From Prevotellaceae bacterium UBA4332 (GTDB lineage: Bacteria; Bacteroidota; Bacteroidia; Bacteroidales; Bacteroidaceae): 35,672 bases of DNA. Position 1 is the first letter of the stretch, and every line of letters begins with the position of its first letter. The DNA lies in assembly GCA_002394365.1 (NCBI GenBank), contig DGTQ01000028.1, positions 1 through 35,672 on the forward strand, given 5' to 3'. The notes under the pieces are model-generated. The model worked only from the letters and a program-made list of their open reading frames with translations. It made no database searches and had not been told where the DNA came from. Shown here one piece after another: positions 7,097 through 14,440 of this stretch. The translations under genes and the position numbers were made by a program.

Positions 7097-7351
7097 ATGG
7101 AGACGACAATAAGAAGAAAACCAACATCATTCAGGCTGAGAGGGGACATAATTGAAGGACTGAAGCGAAATGCTGCACGTGAAAATCGTACTTTGAACAA
7201 CTATGTTGAGAGTGTGCTTTTGGATGTGGTATATAGTGAACCTAACGAGGTTACCAAAACAGCAATAAGAGAGGCTATGTCTGGAAAGAATCCTAATAAG
7301 GTTTATTCAAGTGTTAAGGAAATGTTTGACGATATCTTGGACGAGGAGTAA
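7097..7351 (+). CDS. Type II antitoxin, ribbon-helix-helix type
   Basis: The protein is 84 residues. The N-terminus, RKPTSFRLRGDIIEGLKRNAARENRTLNN in outline, reads as a ribbon-helix-helix DNA-binding fold: a short strand, then two helices with the NRTLNNYVE turn. The acidic, flexible tail (SVKEMFDDILDEE) would wrap the toxin. The stop codon overlaps the toxin start by one base (TAATG), the usual coupling. It probably represses its own promoter through the three GTAATACA repeats just upstream. The pair sits between methylase and helicase genes and may stabilise the locus. Confidence 0.8.
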   Translation: METTIRRKPTSFRLRGDIIEGLKRNAARENRTLNNYVESVLLDVVYSEPNEVTKTAIREAMSGKNPNKVYSSVKEMFDDILDEE

Positions 7352-7623
7352 TGAAAAACATTCAACCTACGACACAATATAAAAAAGACCTCAAAAGATA
7401 TAAGAATAAACCTGAAAAACTAAAAGCTCTTGGGGAGGTACTTGAGATGCTGATGAATGAGCAGCCTATTCCCTCTGAATACAGGCCGCATTTTCTGTTG
7501 GGACAATACAAGGGGTGTATGGAATGTCACATTCAGGGGGACTTCCTGTTGGTGTGGTTTGACAGAGAGCAAGACATTATAGAGCTTGTCAGACTTGGCA
7601 GTCACTCAGAGTTATTTGGTTAA
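7351..7623 (+). CDS. YafQ/RelE-family mRNA interferase toxin
   Basis: The protein is 90 residues. The order of motifs is that of the YafQ branch of RelE toxins: TTQYKKDLKRYKNKPEKLKAL at the start, a central RPHFLLGQYKGCMECHIQGD, and the ending LVRLGSHSELFG with the conserved histidine and C-terminal phenylalanine. These toxins cut mRNA on the ribosome. It has normal length and no obvious lesions, so it is probably active. It overlaps its antitoxin by one base and precedes the helicase gene by 53 bases. Confidence 0.88.
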   Translation: MKNIQPTTQYKKDLKRYKNKPEKLKALGEVLEMLMNEQPIPSEYRPHFLLGQYKGCMECHIQGDFLLVWFDREQDIIELVRLGSHSELFG

Positions 7624-7653
7624 CAAGAGATAATATTCCGTGAAAAGCCAGAG

Positions 7654-7682
7654 CGCCATAACAATAAGTAAGCGTTATGGCG
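7654..7682 (+). promoter_or_regulatory. Hairpin enclosing the predicted start codon of the GIY-YIG/helicase gene
   Basis: CGCCATAAC (7654-7662) pairs perfectly with GTTATGGCG (7674-7682), leaving an 11-base loop. The ATG at 7677 lies inside the 3' arm, so the start would be masked unless opened by translating ribosomes or a factor. If the real start is the later ATG at 7722, the hairpin would instead lie in the leader. Confidence 0.5.
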
Positions 7683-10433
7683 GAAAAGAATTATTTTGCG
7701 AAGAAAGCGGAGCAGACTCCCATGATTTACGCCTATGAGCACATAGGCGTGCCAGGTCATAGGGGTTGGCTGAAGGTGGGCTATACCACAAGAGACGTGG
7801 AGACACGCGTAAGGGAACAGAACATCACAGGAAACATAAGCTACAAGATAGTGCTGAAGAGACCTGCCATGCGCAAGGATGGCACTTCGTTTGACGACCA
7901 CCTGATTCACAGGCTGCTGAGGCGCAACCATGTGAGAAATCCAGAGGGGGAGTGGTTTGTTACTGACGTAAAGACGATAGAGAAGGCTATAGCATCGGCT
8001 ATTGACGGCAACGACAACATGACGGAACGCATATATGATTTCAGTATGCGACCTGAACAGGAGAGAGCCGTAAGGAAAACGGCAGAGTATTTCAGGGCTT
8101 TCATGGATGATCCTGACAACAGAGGGCTGACGCCACACTTCCTATGGAACGCAAAGATGCGTTTCGGAAAGACTTTTACAACATACCAGCTGGCTCTGAG
8201 GATGGGATGGACACGAGTGCTGGTGCTGACATTCAAGCCTGCGGTAAAGACGGCGTGGGAGGAAGACCTGCTGACGCACAAGGACTTTGAGGGTTGGCAA
8301 TTCTGCCAGAAGCAGGAGGACAGAGAATTTAACTACGTGAACGAGAGGAAGCCTTTCGTTTGCTTTGCCTCTTTCCAGGATGTGCTGGGCAAGAACGCTA
8401 TGGGGGGCATAAAGGCTACTAACGAATGGATACAGACGGTAGACTGGGACTGCATAGTGCTCGACGAATACCACTACGGAGCATGGGGCAAGAACGCCAA
8501 GAGTTTCTATGACAAGAAAGACCCTGCCTTGCAGCGTGCTACTGAGGCAGGGGAGATAATAACTGAGGATGCTGACTCATCGGGCGAGATAGAGGCACGA
8601 GAGATATACGACGAGGAACTGATGCCACTGAAGACGAGTGCCTACCTGTATCTCTCGGGTACACCCTTCAGGGCAATCTCTACAGGCGAGTTTATAGAGG
8701 AACAGATATTCAACTGGACTTACTCTGACGAACAGGCGGCAAAGGAAAAATGGAAGGGTGACGGCAATCCGTATGCCCAGTTGCCAAAGATGGTGATGCT
8801 GACATACCAGATGCCTGAGAGCATCAGCGAGGTAGCATCGCAGGGCGAGTTTGACGAATTTGACCTGAACGAGTTTTTCAGGGCAGAAAGCGACTTCTTC
8901 GTGCATGAGGAATATGTGCAGAAGTGGCTTGACATGATTAGGGGCTCATATACGGAGAATATATTGACGGAGCTGAAGCAGGGCAAGGAGAAACCGCCTA
9001 TGCCTTTCTCTGACAGCAGATTGCTGAGTTACCTGCAGCATACATACTGGTTCTTGCCCAGTGTGGCATCATGCAGGGCAATGGCGGCATTGCTCAGGAA
9101 AAGGGCAAACAGATTCTTTGACGACTATGAGGTGATAGTGGCTGCAGGAAACGAGGCTGGTATGGGGGCGAAGGCTGTAACACCTGTGTATAACGCTATG
9201 GGCGACCCTCAGCAGACAAAGACTATCACCCTGTCATGCGGAAAACTTTCTACTGGCGTGACGGTAAAGCCGTGGACCGGCATCATGATGCTGAGAAACA
9301 CCACGTCGCCTGAGACGTATTTTCAGGCAGCTTTCCGAGTGCAGTCGCCCTGGACTACAAAGGATGAGGAGGGCAAGGAGGTAATACTTAAACCGCTCTG
9401 CTATGTGTTTGACTTCGCTCCAAACAGGGCGCTGAGACAAGTGGAGGAATATAGTTGCCAGCTGAACGTGGAGGAGAGCAACCCAGAGAAAAAGGTGGAG
9501 GACTTCATAAAATTCCTGCCGATACTTGCCTACGACGGTTCGTCGATGAAGGAGATAGATGCTGCGGGGGTGCTCGATATGGCGATGAGCGGAACTACGG
9601 CAACCTTGCTGGCAAGAAGATGGGAGAGCGCAGTGCTGGTGAATGTTGACAACGTGACCTTGCAAAGGCTGATGAACAACCCCGAGGCTATGAAGGCACT
9701 GATGAACATAGAGGGCTTCCGCAGTCTGAACAGCGACATAGAGACGATAATAAATAAATCGGAGCACGTGAAGCAGACAAAGAAAACGAAAGACCCAAGC
9801 CAGATGACTCCTAAGGAGAAGAAAGAACTGACGAAGGAGGAGAAAGAATATAAGAGCAAACGCAAGGAAATACAGGAGAAACTGATAAAGTTTGCTACAA
9901 GGATTCCTGTGTTTATGTACTTGACGGACTACAGGGAATATAGTCTGAAGGACGTGATAATGCAGTTGGAGCCTGAGCTGTTTCGCAAGGTGACGGGGCT
10001 GACGCTGAAGGACTTCAGCCTGCTGGTGAGCCTCGGAGTGTTCAATCGTGACCTGATGAATGATGCTGTATATAAGTTTAAGAGGTACGAGGATTCTTCT
10101 CTTAATTATGCTGGAATAGATACGCATACAGGCAACGTGGTAGGCGGATGGGATGAGGTGAAGGAGAACGGGAACGAAAACGGGAACGGGAACCTTGATG
10201 AAGATTACTTCGACACAGAGGATGAGCATGACGTAGAAGACAGCGTAGAAGAGAAAACAGAAGATGGAGAGCCTTGGGAGAATTTGCAGGCAGGCGACGA
10301 GGTGATGCACAAGAGCTTTGGCAGAGGTGAGGTCGTTGATATTGATGAGAAATACGTAATAGTAAGGTTCAGCGACAGAGAAGCGAAATTCTTGTTTCCG
10401 GTAGCATTTGAAAAAGGCTATTTAAGTTGCTAA
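7677..10433 (+). CDS. GIY-YIG nuclease fused to superfamily 2 helicase (restriction effector)
   Basis: The protein is 918 residues. Residues about 16-100 look like a GIY-YIG/T5orf172 nuclease (MIYAYEHIG ... WLKVGYTTRDVETRV ... EWF). A helicase follows: Walker A MRFGKTFTT (about 160-168), DEYH box in CIVLDEYHYG (about 258-267), YLSGTPFRA (about 325-333), STGVT (about 525) and QAAFRVQS (about 549-556). After a charged linker with an Asn-Gly/Asn-Glu hexamer repeat, the C-terminus (AGDEVMHKSFGRGEVVDID) resembles the small Tudor-like domain at the end of UvrD/PcrA. It is probably the DNA-translocating, cutting partner of the upstream methylase. The start at 7677 has no ribosome site and lies in a hairpin; ATG 7722 has GGAG nine bases upstream and begins right at the nuclease domain, so it may be the true start. 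Confidence 0.8.
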   Translation: MAEKNYFAKKAEQTPMIYAYEHIGVPGHRGWLKVGYTTRDVETRVREQNITGNISYKIVLKRPAMRKDGTSFDDHLIHRLLRRNHVRNPEGEWFVTDVKTIEKAIASAIDGNDNMTERIYDFSMRPEQERAVRKTAEYFRAFMDDPDNRGLTPHFLWNAKMRFGKTFTTYQLALRMGWTRVLVLTFKPAVKTAWEEDLLTHKDFEGWQFCQKQEDREFNYVNERKPFVCFASFQDVLGKNAMGGIKATNEWIQTVDWDCIVLDEYHYGAWGKNAKSFYDKKDPALQRATEAGEIITEDADSSGEIEAREIYDEELMPLKTSAYLYLSGTPFRAISTGEFIEEQIFNWTYSDEQAAKEKWKGDGNPYAQLPKMVMLTYQMPESISEVASQGEFDEFDLNEFFRAESDFFVHEEYVQKWLDMIRGSYTENILTELKQGKEKPPMPFSDSRLLSYLQHTYWFLPSVASCRAMAALLRKRANRFFDDYEVIVAAGNEAGMGAKAVTPVYNAMGDPQQTKTITLSCGKLSTGVTVKPWTGIMMLRNTTSPETYFQAAFRVQSPWTTKDEEGKEVILKPLCYVFDFAPNRALRQVEEYSCQLNVEESNPEKKVEDFIKFLPILAYDGSSMKEIDAAGVLDMAMSGTTATLLARRWESAVLVNVDNVTLQRLMNNPEAMKALMNIEGFRSLNSDIETIINKSEHVKQTKKTKDPSQMTPKEKKELTKEEKEYKSKRKEIQEKLIKFATRIPVFMYLTDYREYSLKDVIMQLEPELFRKVTGLTLKDFSLLVSLGVFNRDLMNDAVYKFKRYEDSSLNYAGIDTHTGNVVGGWDEVKENGNENGNGNLDEDYFDTEDEHDVEDSVEEKTEDGEPWENLQAGDEVMHKSFGRGEVVDIDEKYVIVRFSDREAKFLFPVAFEKGYLSC

Positions 10434-10438
10434 AAAAC

Positions 10439-10468
10439 AAAAGCCGTAGGAATAAACCTACGGCTTTT
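10439..10468 (+). terminator. Intrinsic terminator of the restriction-like operon
   Basis: AAAAGCCGTAGG (10439-10450) pairs with CCTACGGCTTTT (10457-10468) across a six-base loop; the 3' arm ends in the T run. It starts three bases after the helicase stop. Confidence 0.85.
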
Positions 10469-10559
10469 ATATTATGTCTTAGGGAAAAGATGATTTATTG
10501 AAAAAATAGCATTGTGAAACCGAGTTTGACAATTTGACAATATGACAATATGACCAGCC

Positions 10560-10622
10560 GCTTAGCAACAGGCTGCCCTTGCTAAGCAACAATCCGCTAT
10601 TGCTAAGCAACAGCACATTATT
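10560..10622. repeat. 21-bp tandem repeats with GCTAAGCAAC core, second array
   Basis: Three 21-base units begin at 10560 (GCTTAGCAAC), 10581 and 10602 (both GCTAAGCAAC). Core and period match the array at 3683-3772, so related repeats lie on both sides of the restriction-like locus. Confidence 0.75.
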
Positions 10623-10648
10623 CATATGCTTTGCAAATTAATAAAAGC

Positions 10649-10757
10649 GGAGAGAACGACAAAGCCCCGAGCTTTTGACTCGGAGCTTTGAATCCTGTTT
10701 CTCTAAGAGGAGAGAACAACAAAGCCCCGAGCTTTCGACTCGAAGCTTTGAATCCTG
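10649..10757 (-). repeat. Two tandem 60-bp units with hairpin, ending like the tRNA-Ser 3' end
   Basis: Two near-identical 49-base segments (10709-10757 and 10649-10697; period 60) follow tRNA-Ser on the minus strand. Each begins CAGGATTCAAAGCT, forms a hairpin ending CTCGGGGCTTTG, and finishes with GTTCTCTCC, the bases that close the tRNA acceptor stem. The first copy starts directly at the tRNA end. The hairpins, followed by a T-rich stretch, could act as terminators. Confidence 0.7.
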
Positions 10758-10845
10758 CGGAGAGAACAGGATTCGAACCTGCGAACCGCTTTTGACGGTT
10801 ACACGCTTTCCAGGCGTGCCTCTTCAGCCACTCGAGCACCTCTCC
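10758..10845 (-). tRNA. tRNA-Ser (anticodon GGA)
   Basis: The 88-nt minus-strand sequence folds as a class II tRNA. The acceptor stem GGAGAGG pairs with TCTCTCC (one G-T). The anticodon arm CACGCCTGGAAAGCGTG carries GGA, reading UCC and UCU serine codons. There is a long variable arm and a T arm CAGGTTCGAATCCTG. The discriminator base is G and CCA is not encoded. Confidence 0.95.
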
Positions 10846-10848
10846 AAT

Positions 10849-10868
10849 AAAAAAACTCGCCATGCGAG
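10849..10868 (-). terminator. Terminator-like hairpin with T7 in the tRNA-Ser leader
   Basis: On the minus strand CTCGC-ATG-GCGAG (10868-10856) is followed by seven T (10855-10849), ending three bases before the tRNA. It lies between the likely tRNA promoter and the tRNA, an unusual place for a terminator. The stem is short, so termination may be weak or absent; it may only aid processing. Confidence 0.4.
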
Positions 10869-10881
10869 CAGGAAACGGTTG

Positions 10882-10912
10882 CAAAGGTAATAAAAAAGGC
10901 TCGAACCACCAA
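10882..10912 (-). promoter_or_regulatory. Likely tRNA-Ser promoter
   Basis: On the minus strand TTGG (10912-10909), 19 bases, TACCTTTG (10889-10882). Transcription would start near 10876, about 30 bases before the tRNA. The -33 lies within the loop of the upstream terminator, so the two elements are packed together. Confidence 0.5.
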
Positions 10913-10933
10913 AGGTACGAGCCAATTTTTTTT
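10898..10933. terminator. Bidirectional intrinsic terminator downstream of the outer-membrane gene
   Basis: GGCTCGAACC (10898-10907) and GGTACGAGCC (10914-10923) form a stem with one mismatch. An A run precedes it and a T run follows it, so it can work on both strands. It is positioned to end the minus-strand outer-membrane gene that stops at 10969. Confidence 0.75.
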
Positions 10934-10968
10934 CTATGCTTCAATTACTAATTTATTTTTCTCAGACT

Positions 10969-11523
10969 TTAGAAGCTGTAGTAAGCACCAAAGCTGATAC
11001 CGTTGAAGAGACGGAAGCCTACGTTGTTCTTGTGGTAGTTGTCTTTCATCCACTGGTGGTTGTAGTAGAGGCCCTCACCCAGGTGAGAAACGAGAGTAAC
11101 CTTTGGACTGATAGAATAAGCTACACCAGGAGTAATAGCTACACCAAAGCTATTCTCGTTGTTCTTTATGCCTTTGTAGTGACATGTAGCATACTCGATA
11201 GCACCATCAACGAATGCGAAGAAGTTACCAGCCTTAACGAACTTATAACGAACGTATGGCTTAATTTCGAACTCGTTTGCGCTGAATGTACCAATGTAAT
11301 TCTTAAGAGACTTCTCACTCGCATAGGTATAGCCGATAGCCAAAGCTACATCGAACTTGTCATTGAGTGAGTAACCTACCTCTGGCTGAATGGTAAACAT
11401 CTTATCGGTACCTGCACCATTAGTGTGAGATGATGTGAAACCGAGCTCACCACCTACCCAAACCTGAGCGTTTGCAGAAAGAGCTGCTACAGCCATAACT
11501 GCCATTACAAATAACTTTTTCAT
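10969..11523 (-). CDS. Outer-membrane beta-barrel protein (OmpX/OmpW-like size)
   Basis: The protein is 184 residues. The first 19 (MKKLFVMAVMAVAALSANAQ, cut after the Ala-X-Ala-like end) form a clean signal peptide. The rest alternates hydrophobic and polar residues in strand-length stretches (VWVGGELGFTSS, KFDVALAIGYTY, FEIKPYVRYKFV, KVTLVSHLGEGLYY) and ends in an aromatic F, as expected of a small barrel inserted by the BAM complex. Such single proteins are abundant in Bacteroidota and their roles are mostly not known. It stands alone with its own promoter and terminator. Confidence 0.82.
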   Translation of the reverse strand: MKKLFVMAVMAVAALSANAQVWVGGELGFTSSHTNGAGTDKMFTIQPEVGYSLNDKFDVALAIGYTYASEKSLKNYIGTFSANEFEIKPYVRYKFVKAGNFFAFVDGAIEYATCHYKGIKNNENSFGVAITPGVAYSISPKVTLVSHLGEGLYYNHQWMKDNYHKNNVGFRLFNGISFGAYYSF

Positions 11524-11648
11524 AATTTCAATGTTTTCATTGTCCCTACTCGATTAAAGGTTTTCGGGTTTCCCTTTTTTTACTTATCTTTGTCACTGAA
11601 TTGTGAAACCAATTGCAAAAAATGTTTATTTTTGTAATCTTGGCACTG

Positions 11649-11680
11649 CAAAGATATTAAGTTTTTGTTTGATTAGCAAA
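11649..11680 (-). promoter_or_regulatory. Promoter of the outer-membrane barrel gene
   Basis: On the minus strand TTTG (11680-11677), 20 bases, TATCTTTG (11656-11649). Transcription should start near 11642, giving a leader of roughly 118 bases. I see no convincing fixed structure in the leader and no other gene in the 258-base gap to topB. Confidence 0.65.
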
Positions 11681-11781
11681 ACTTTTTAATGTTTGTTTGC
11701 TAAAAACACCAACTTTTAGAGCGGAGTTAACATTTGTTCACAACCAAAACGTAACAAAATACTAATTTTGTTCAACAAAGA

Positions 11782-13674
11782 CTAAGAATCCAGGGTAAGT
11801 TTACGGTTGGAGTTGTCTGCTAAAACCTGGTTGACTATGTCGGTTATTTGTTGCTTGAGTTCATTGATGAAAGTGCCTGCATCATACTTGCGATGCTCTA
11901 TGTCGCGCAGCTTCTTCTCCCAGATGCCTGTGAGTTCGGGCGACTTCAGGAGTTCCTCGTGTATTATCTCTATCAGCTCCATTCCCATAGGGGTGGCTAC
12001 TATGCGCTTGCGTTCCCTCTTGATATAGTGGCGCTTGAAGAGTGTTTCTATAATGTTCGCACGCGAGGAAGGGCGACCTATGCCGTTCTCCTTCATAGCA
12101 GCTCGGAGTTCCTCGTTATCCACAAACTTGCCTGCCGTCTCCATAGCTCGGAGCAGGGTTGCTTCTGTATAATAAGGTGGAGGAGTGGTCTGCTTTTCTG
12201 TCAGCGTGGGTTGATGAGGACCTGTCTCGCCCTTTACAAAGGTGGGGAGAAGAGACTCACCCCCTCGCACCCCCTCCATCTCCCCCAAAGGGGGAGTGTC
12301 ATTCTCCCCTCCCTTGGAAGTATCAGGGTTGGGGTCATGGTCTGGCTGGTGGTTGGTTACTACCCTCCATCCTGGTTCAAGGATTTCCTTACCAGAGGTT
12401 TTGAAGGGAACGTCGCCCGCCTTGCCCTCAACGGTGGTGGTGGAAAATTTGCAGTCGGGGTAGAACACACTTATGAAGCGACGGGCTATGAGGTCATAGA
12501 CATTACGCTCCATATCCGTCAAGCCTGCAGGCACTACTCCTGTAGGTATGATAGCGTGGTGGTCGGTCACCTTGCTGTTGTCAAACACTTTCTTGCTCTT
12601 CTTCAGGGGCTTGCCTCCTATGGCACGTATGAGGTCGGCATAGGGTGCCACGCCGTTGAACTTCACCTGATACACCCCGTTGAGCGTCTGGGGACACTTC
12701 TTATAGATATCATCAGTAAGATACTGGGTATCTACACGCGGATAGGTAGTTACCTTCTTCTCGTAGAGACTCTGAATGAGCGAGAGAGTCATTTCTGCCG
12801 TATAGGAGAACTTCTTGTTACATTCCACCTGCAGCGTAGTGAGGTCGAAGAGCTGTGGCGGTCTCTCCGTACCGTCCTTCTTCGTCACTTTTGTTATCTC
12901 GAACTCCTTGTCCCTTATCTCCTCAAAAGCTTTCTCTCCCTCTTCCTTCGAGGTGTATTTGCCCTTGGTAGCTGTAAAAAGAGTGTCTCTGTAGAGTGTG
13001 GAAAGCACCCAGTAAGGTTCAGGTTTGAAGTTGTCTATCTCCTTCTGCCGATTTACGATGATGGCGAGTGTGGGTGTCTGCACCCTGCCTATGGAGAGAA
13101 CTCCTGCCCCGCCCTTGCGATTGCGCTGGTCACCGTACTTTATGGTGTAGAGGCGTGTGGCGTTCATGCCGAGAAGCCAGTCGCCTATGGCACGCGAGAG
13201 GCCTGCGAGGTAGAGGGGGTCGTATTCCTTCTGCTCCTTCAGCGAGGCAAAGCCCTCACGTATGGCTTCCTCCGTCAGCGAGGAAATCCACAGTCTCTTC
13301 ACAGGACATTTTGCTGCAGCCTTCTGCATCACCCATCGCTGGATGAGTTCTCCCTCCTGACCAGCATCGCCACAGTTTATTATCTCGTCGGCACTCTGGA
13401 AGAGTTTCTCGACTATGGCAAACTGCTTCTTTATATGGTCTTGCTCAATGAGTTTGATGCCAAAACGCTGGGGTATCATGGGGAGGGAACCAAGAGACCA
13501 GTGTTTCCACATCTCCTGGTAGTCGTTAGGTTCCTTGAGGGTACACAGGTGACCGTATGTCCACGTTACCTGGTAGCCATTACCCTCCATATACCCGTCT
13601 CTCTGGGCATTAGCGCCCAACACATGGGCTATGTCTCGAGCCACGCTCGGTTTCTCTGCTATGCAAACAATCAT
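11782..13674 (-). CDS. topB: DNA topoisomerase III, with in-frame repeat insertion
   Basis: The protein is 630 residues, a type IA topoisomerase. The TOPRIM domain starts with CIAEKPSVARDIAHVLG and continues with GDAGQEGELIQRWV (about 98-111). The active tyrosine lies in TYPRVDTQYL (about 310). GIGRPSSRANIIETL near the C-terminal third is conserved. It relaxes and decatenates DNA via single-strand passage. Unusual: residues about 435-490 (including DTPPLGEMEGVRGGE) are low complexity and are encoded partly by a GC-rich palindromic repeat also found in intergenic DNA. The insertion keeps the frame and sits just before the conserved YTEATLLRAMETAG, so it probably forms a surface loop. It could be co-transcribed with cmk, 66 bases upstream. 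Confidence 0.93.
   Translation of the reverse strand: MIVCIAEKPSVARDIAHVLGANAQRDGYMEGNGYQVTWTYGHLCTLKEPNDYQEMWKHWSLGSLPMIPQRFGIKLIEQDHIKKQFAIVEKLFQSADEIINCGDAGQEGELIQRWVMQKAAAKCPVKRLWISSLTEEAIREGFASLKEQKEYDPLYLAGLSRAIGDWLLGMNATRLYTIKYGDQRNRKGGAGVLSIGRVQTPTLAIIVNRQKEIDNFKPEPYWVLSTLYRDTLFTATKGKYTSKEEGEKAFEEIRDKEFEITKVTKKDGTERPPQLFDLTTLQVECNKKFSYTAEMTLSLIQSLYEKKVTTYPRVDTQYLTDDIYKKCPQTLNGVYQVKFNGVAPYADLIRAIGGKPLKKSKKVFDNSKVTDHHAIIPTGVVPAGLTDMERNVYDLIARRFISVFYPDCKFSTTTVEGKAGDVPFKTSGKEILEPGWRVVTNHQPDHDPNPDTSKGGENDTPPLGEMEGVRGGESLLPTFVKGETGPHQPTLTEKQTTPPPYYTEATLLRAMETAGKFVDNEELRAAMKENGIGRPSSRANIIETLFKRHYIKRERKRIVATPMGMELIEIIHEELLKSPELTGIWEKKLRDIEHRKYDAGTFINELKQQITDIVNQVLADNSNRKLTLDS
12266..12296. 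repeat. Dispersed GC-palindrome repeat inside topB
   Basis: CTCCCCC (12280-12286), AAA, GGGGGAG (12290-12296), preceded by CACCCCCTCCAT. Read on the other strand this gives CTCCCCCTTTGGGGGAG then an AGGGGGT-like tail. Relatives are at 23370-23395 (inside mrp) and 35129-35155 (intergenic), with partial copies near 22310 and 23590. Confidence 0.7.
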
Positions 13675-13765
13675 ATCAGTTCACAATTCACAATTTTCAC
13701 AGTTCACAGTTAATTCTTCGTCAGTCACAAAAACGGTGAACTATGCACTATGAATTGTGAACTGG
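13675..13765. repeat. AGTTCACAATT-type short repeats between cmk and topB
   Basis: Variants of AGTTCACA/ATTCACA repeat several times at 13678-13713 and recur in opposite orientation at 13735-13764 (GGTGAACT ... TTGTGAACTGG). The second cluster runs into the 3' end of cmk, so its last residues (QFTIHSA) are encoded by repeat-like DNA. Confidence 0.55.
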
Positions 13766-14433
13766 TTATAGAGCCACTCCTGCTGCTCTGGGATAGTCAT
13801 ATTTGAATTGTCAAGAAGTATGGCATCTGGTGCCTGACGCAGGGGCGACACTTCTCGGTGGGAGTCTATATAGTCACGCTCCTGCACGTTTTTGAGTATG
13901 TCGTCATAATCGGCAGGCATACCCTTTGCCTTGAGTTCATCAAAACGTCGCTGAGCACGCACCTCGGCAGAAGCTGTAACGAATATCTTGAGTTCGGCAT
14001 CTGGAAATACTGTAGTGCCTATGTCCCTACCGTCCATAACCACGCCTTTCTCCTTGCCCATCTCGCGCTGTTGTGCCACCATTGCCTCTCTGACGAAAGG
14101 CACGGCGGCAATCTTGCTGACTTTGCTGGACACCTCAATGGTACGAATAACATTCTCCACGAGTTCTCCATTGAGGTAGGCATCTGGCCTGCCTGTCTCG
14201 GCATTAAACTTGAAGCTGACCTTTATATCAGGCATCTGCTCTCGAAGTTCGTCTTGCTTTACCTCGCCAGCCTCATCAAACAGGTTGTGACGCATGGCGT
14301 AGAGGGTTACTGTGCGATACATAGCACCTGTATCTACATATATATAGCCTATCTCCTTGGCAAGGTTCTTTGCCATAGTACTCTTGCCGCATGATGAATG
14401 GCCGTCTATTGCTATCGTTATCTTCTTTTTCAT
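13741..14433 (-). CDS. cmk: Cytidylate kinase
   Basis: The protein is 230 residues. The P-loop GHSSCGKST (about 10-18) is followed by YVDTGAMYRTVTLYAM, a signature of CMP kinases. VVMDGRDIGTTVFPDA (about 133-148) and the LID-like RFDELKAKGMPADYDDI complete the family pattern. It phosphorylates CMP and dCMP with ATP in the pyrimidine nucleotide pathway. Seven bases separate it from ispH upstream, so they share a transcript. The extreme C-terminus is encoded by short repeat DNA and is unlikely to matter for catalysis. Confidence 0.95.
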   Translation of the reverse strand: MKKKITIAIDGHSSCGKSTMAKNLAKEIGYIYVDTGAMYRTVTLYAMRHNLFDEAGEVKQDELREQMPDIKVSFKFNAETGRPDAYLNGELVENVIRTIEVSSKVSKIAAVPFVREAMVAQQREMGKEKGVVMDGRDIGTTVFPDAELKIFVTASAEVRAQRRFDELKAKGMPADYDDILKNVQERDYIDSHREVSPLRQAPDAILLDNSNMTIPEQQEWLYNQFTIHSA

Positions 14434-14440
14434 ATATTTC

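Noticed and set aside
9234..10310. Minus-strand frame of 358 codons opposite the helicase gene
   Set aside because: It is antisense to conserved helicase motifs and has no protein-family pattern.
10936..11370. Plus-strand frame of 144 codons opposite the outer-membrane gene
   Set aside because: Opposite strand encodes a clear signal peptide and barrel with promoter and terminator.
11585..11593. TATCTTTG box on the plus strand near 11.59 kb
   Set aside because: No plus-strand gene follows; it lies in the leader of the divergent outer-membrane gene and is likely chance in A+T-rich DNA.
11848..13713. Very long open frame (621 codons) on the plus strand opposite topB
   Set aside because: It mirrors the topB coding frame, its translation is rich in unusual leucine, tyrosine and histidine runs with no family pattern, and topB is certain.
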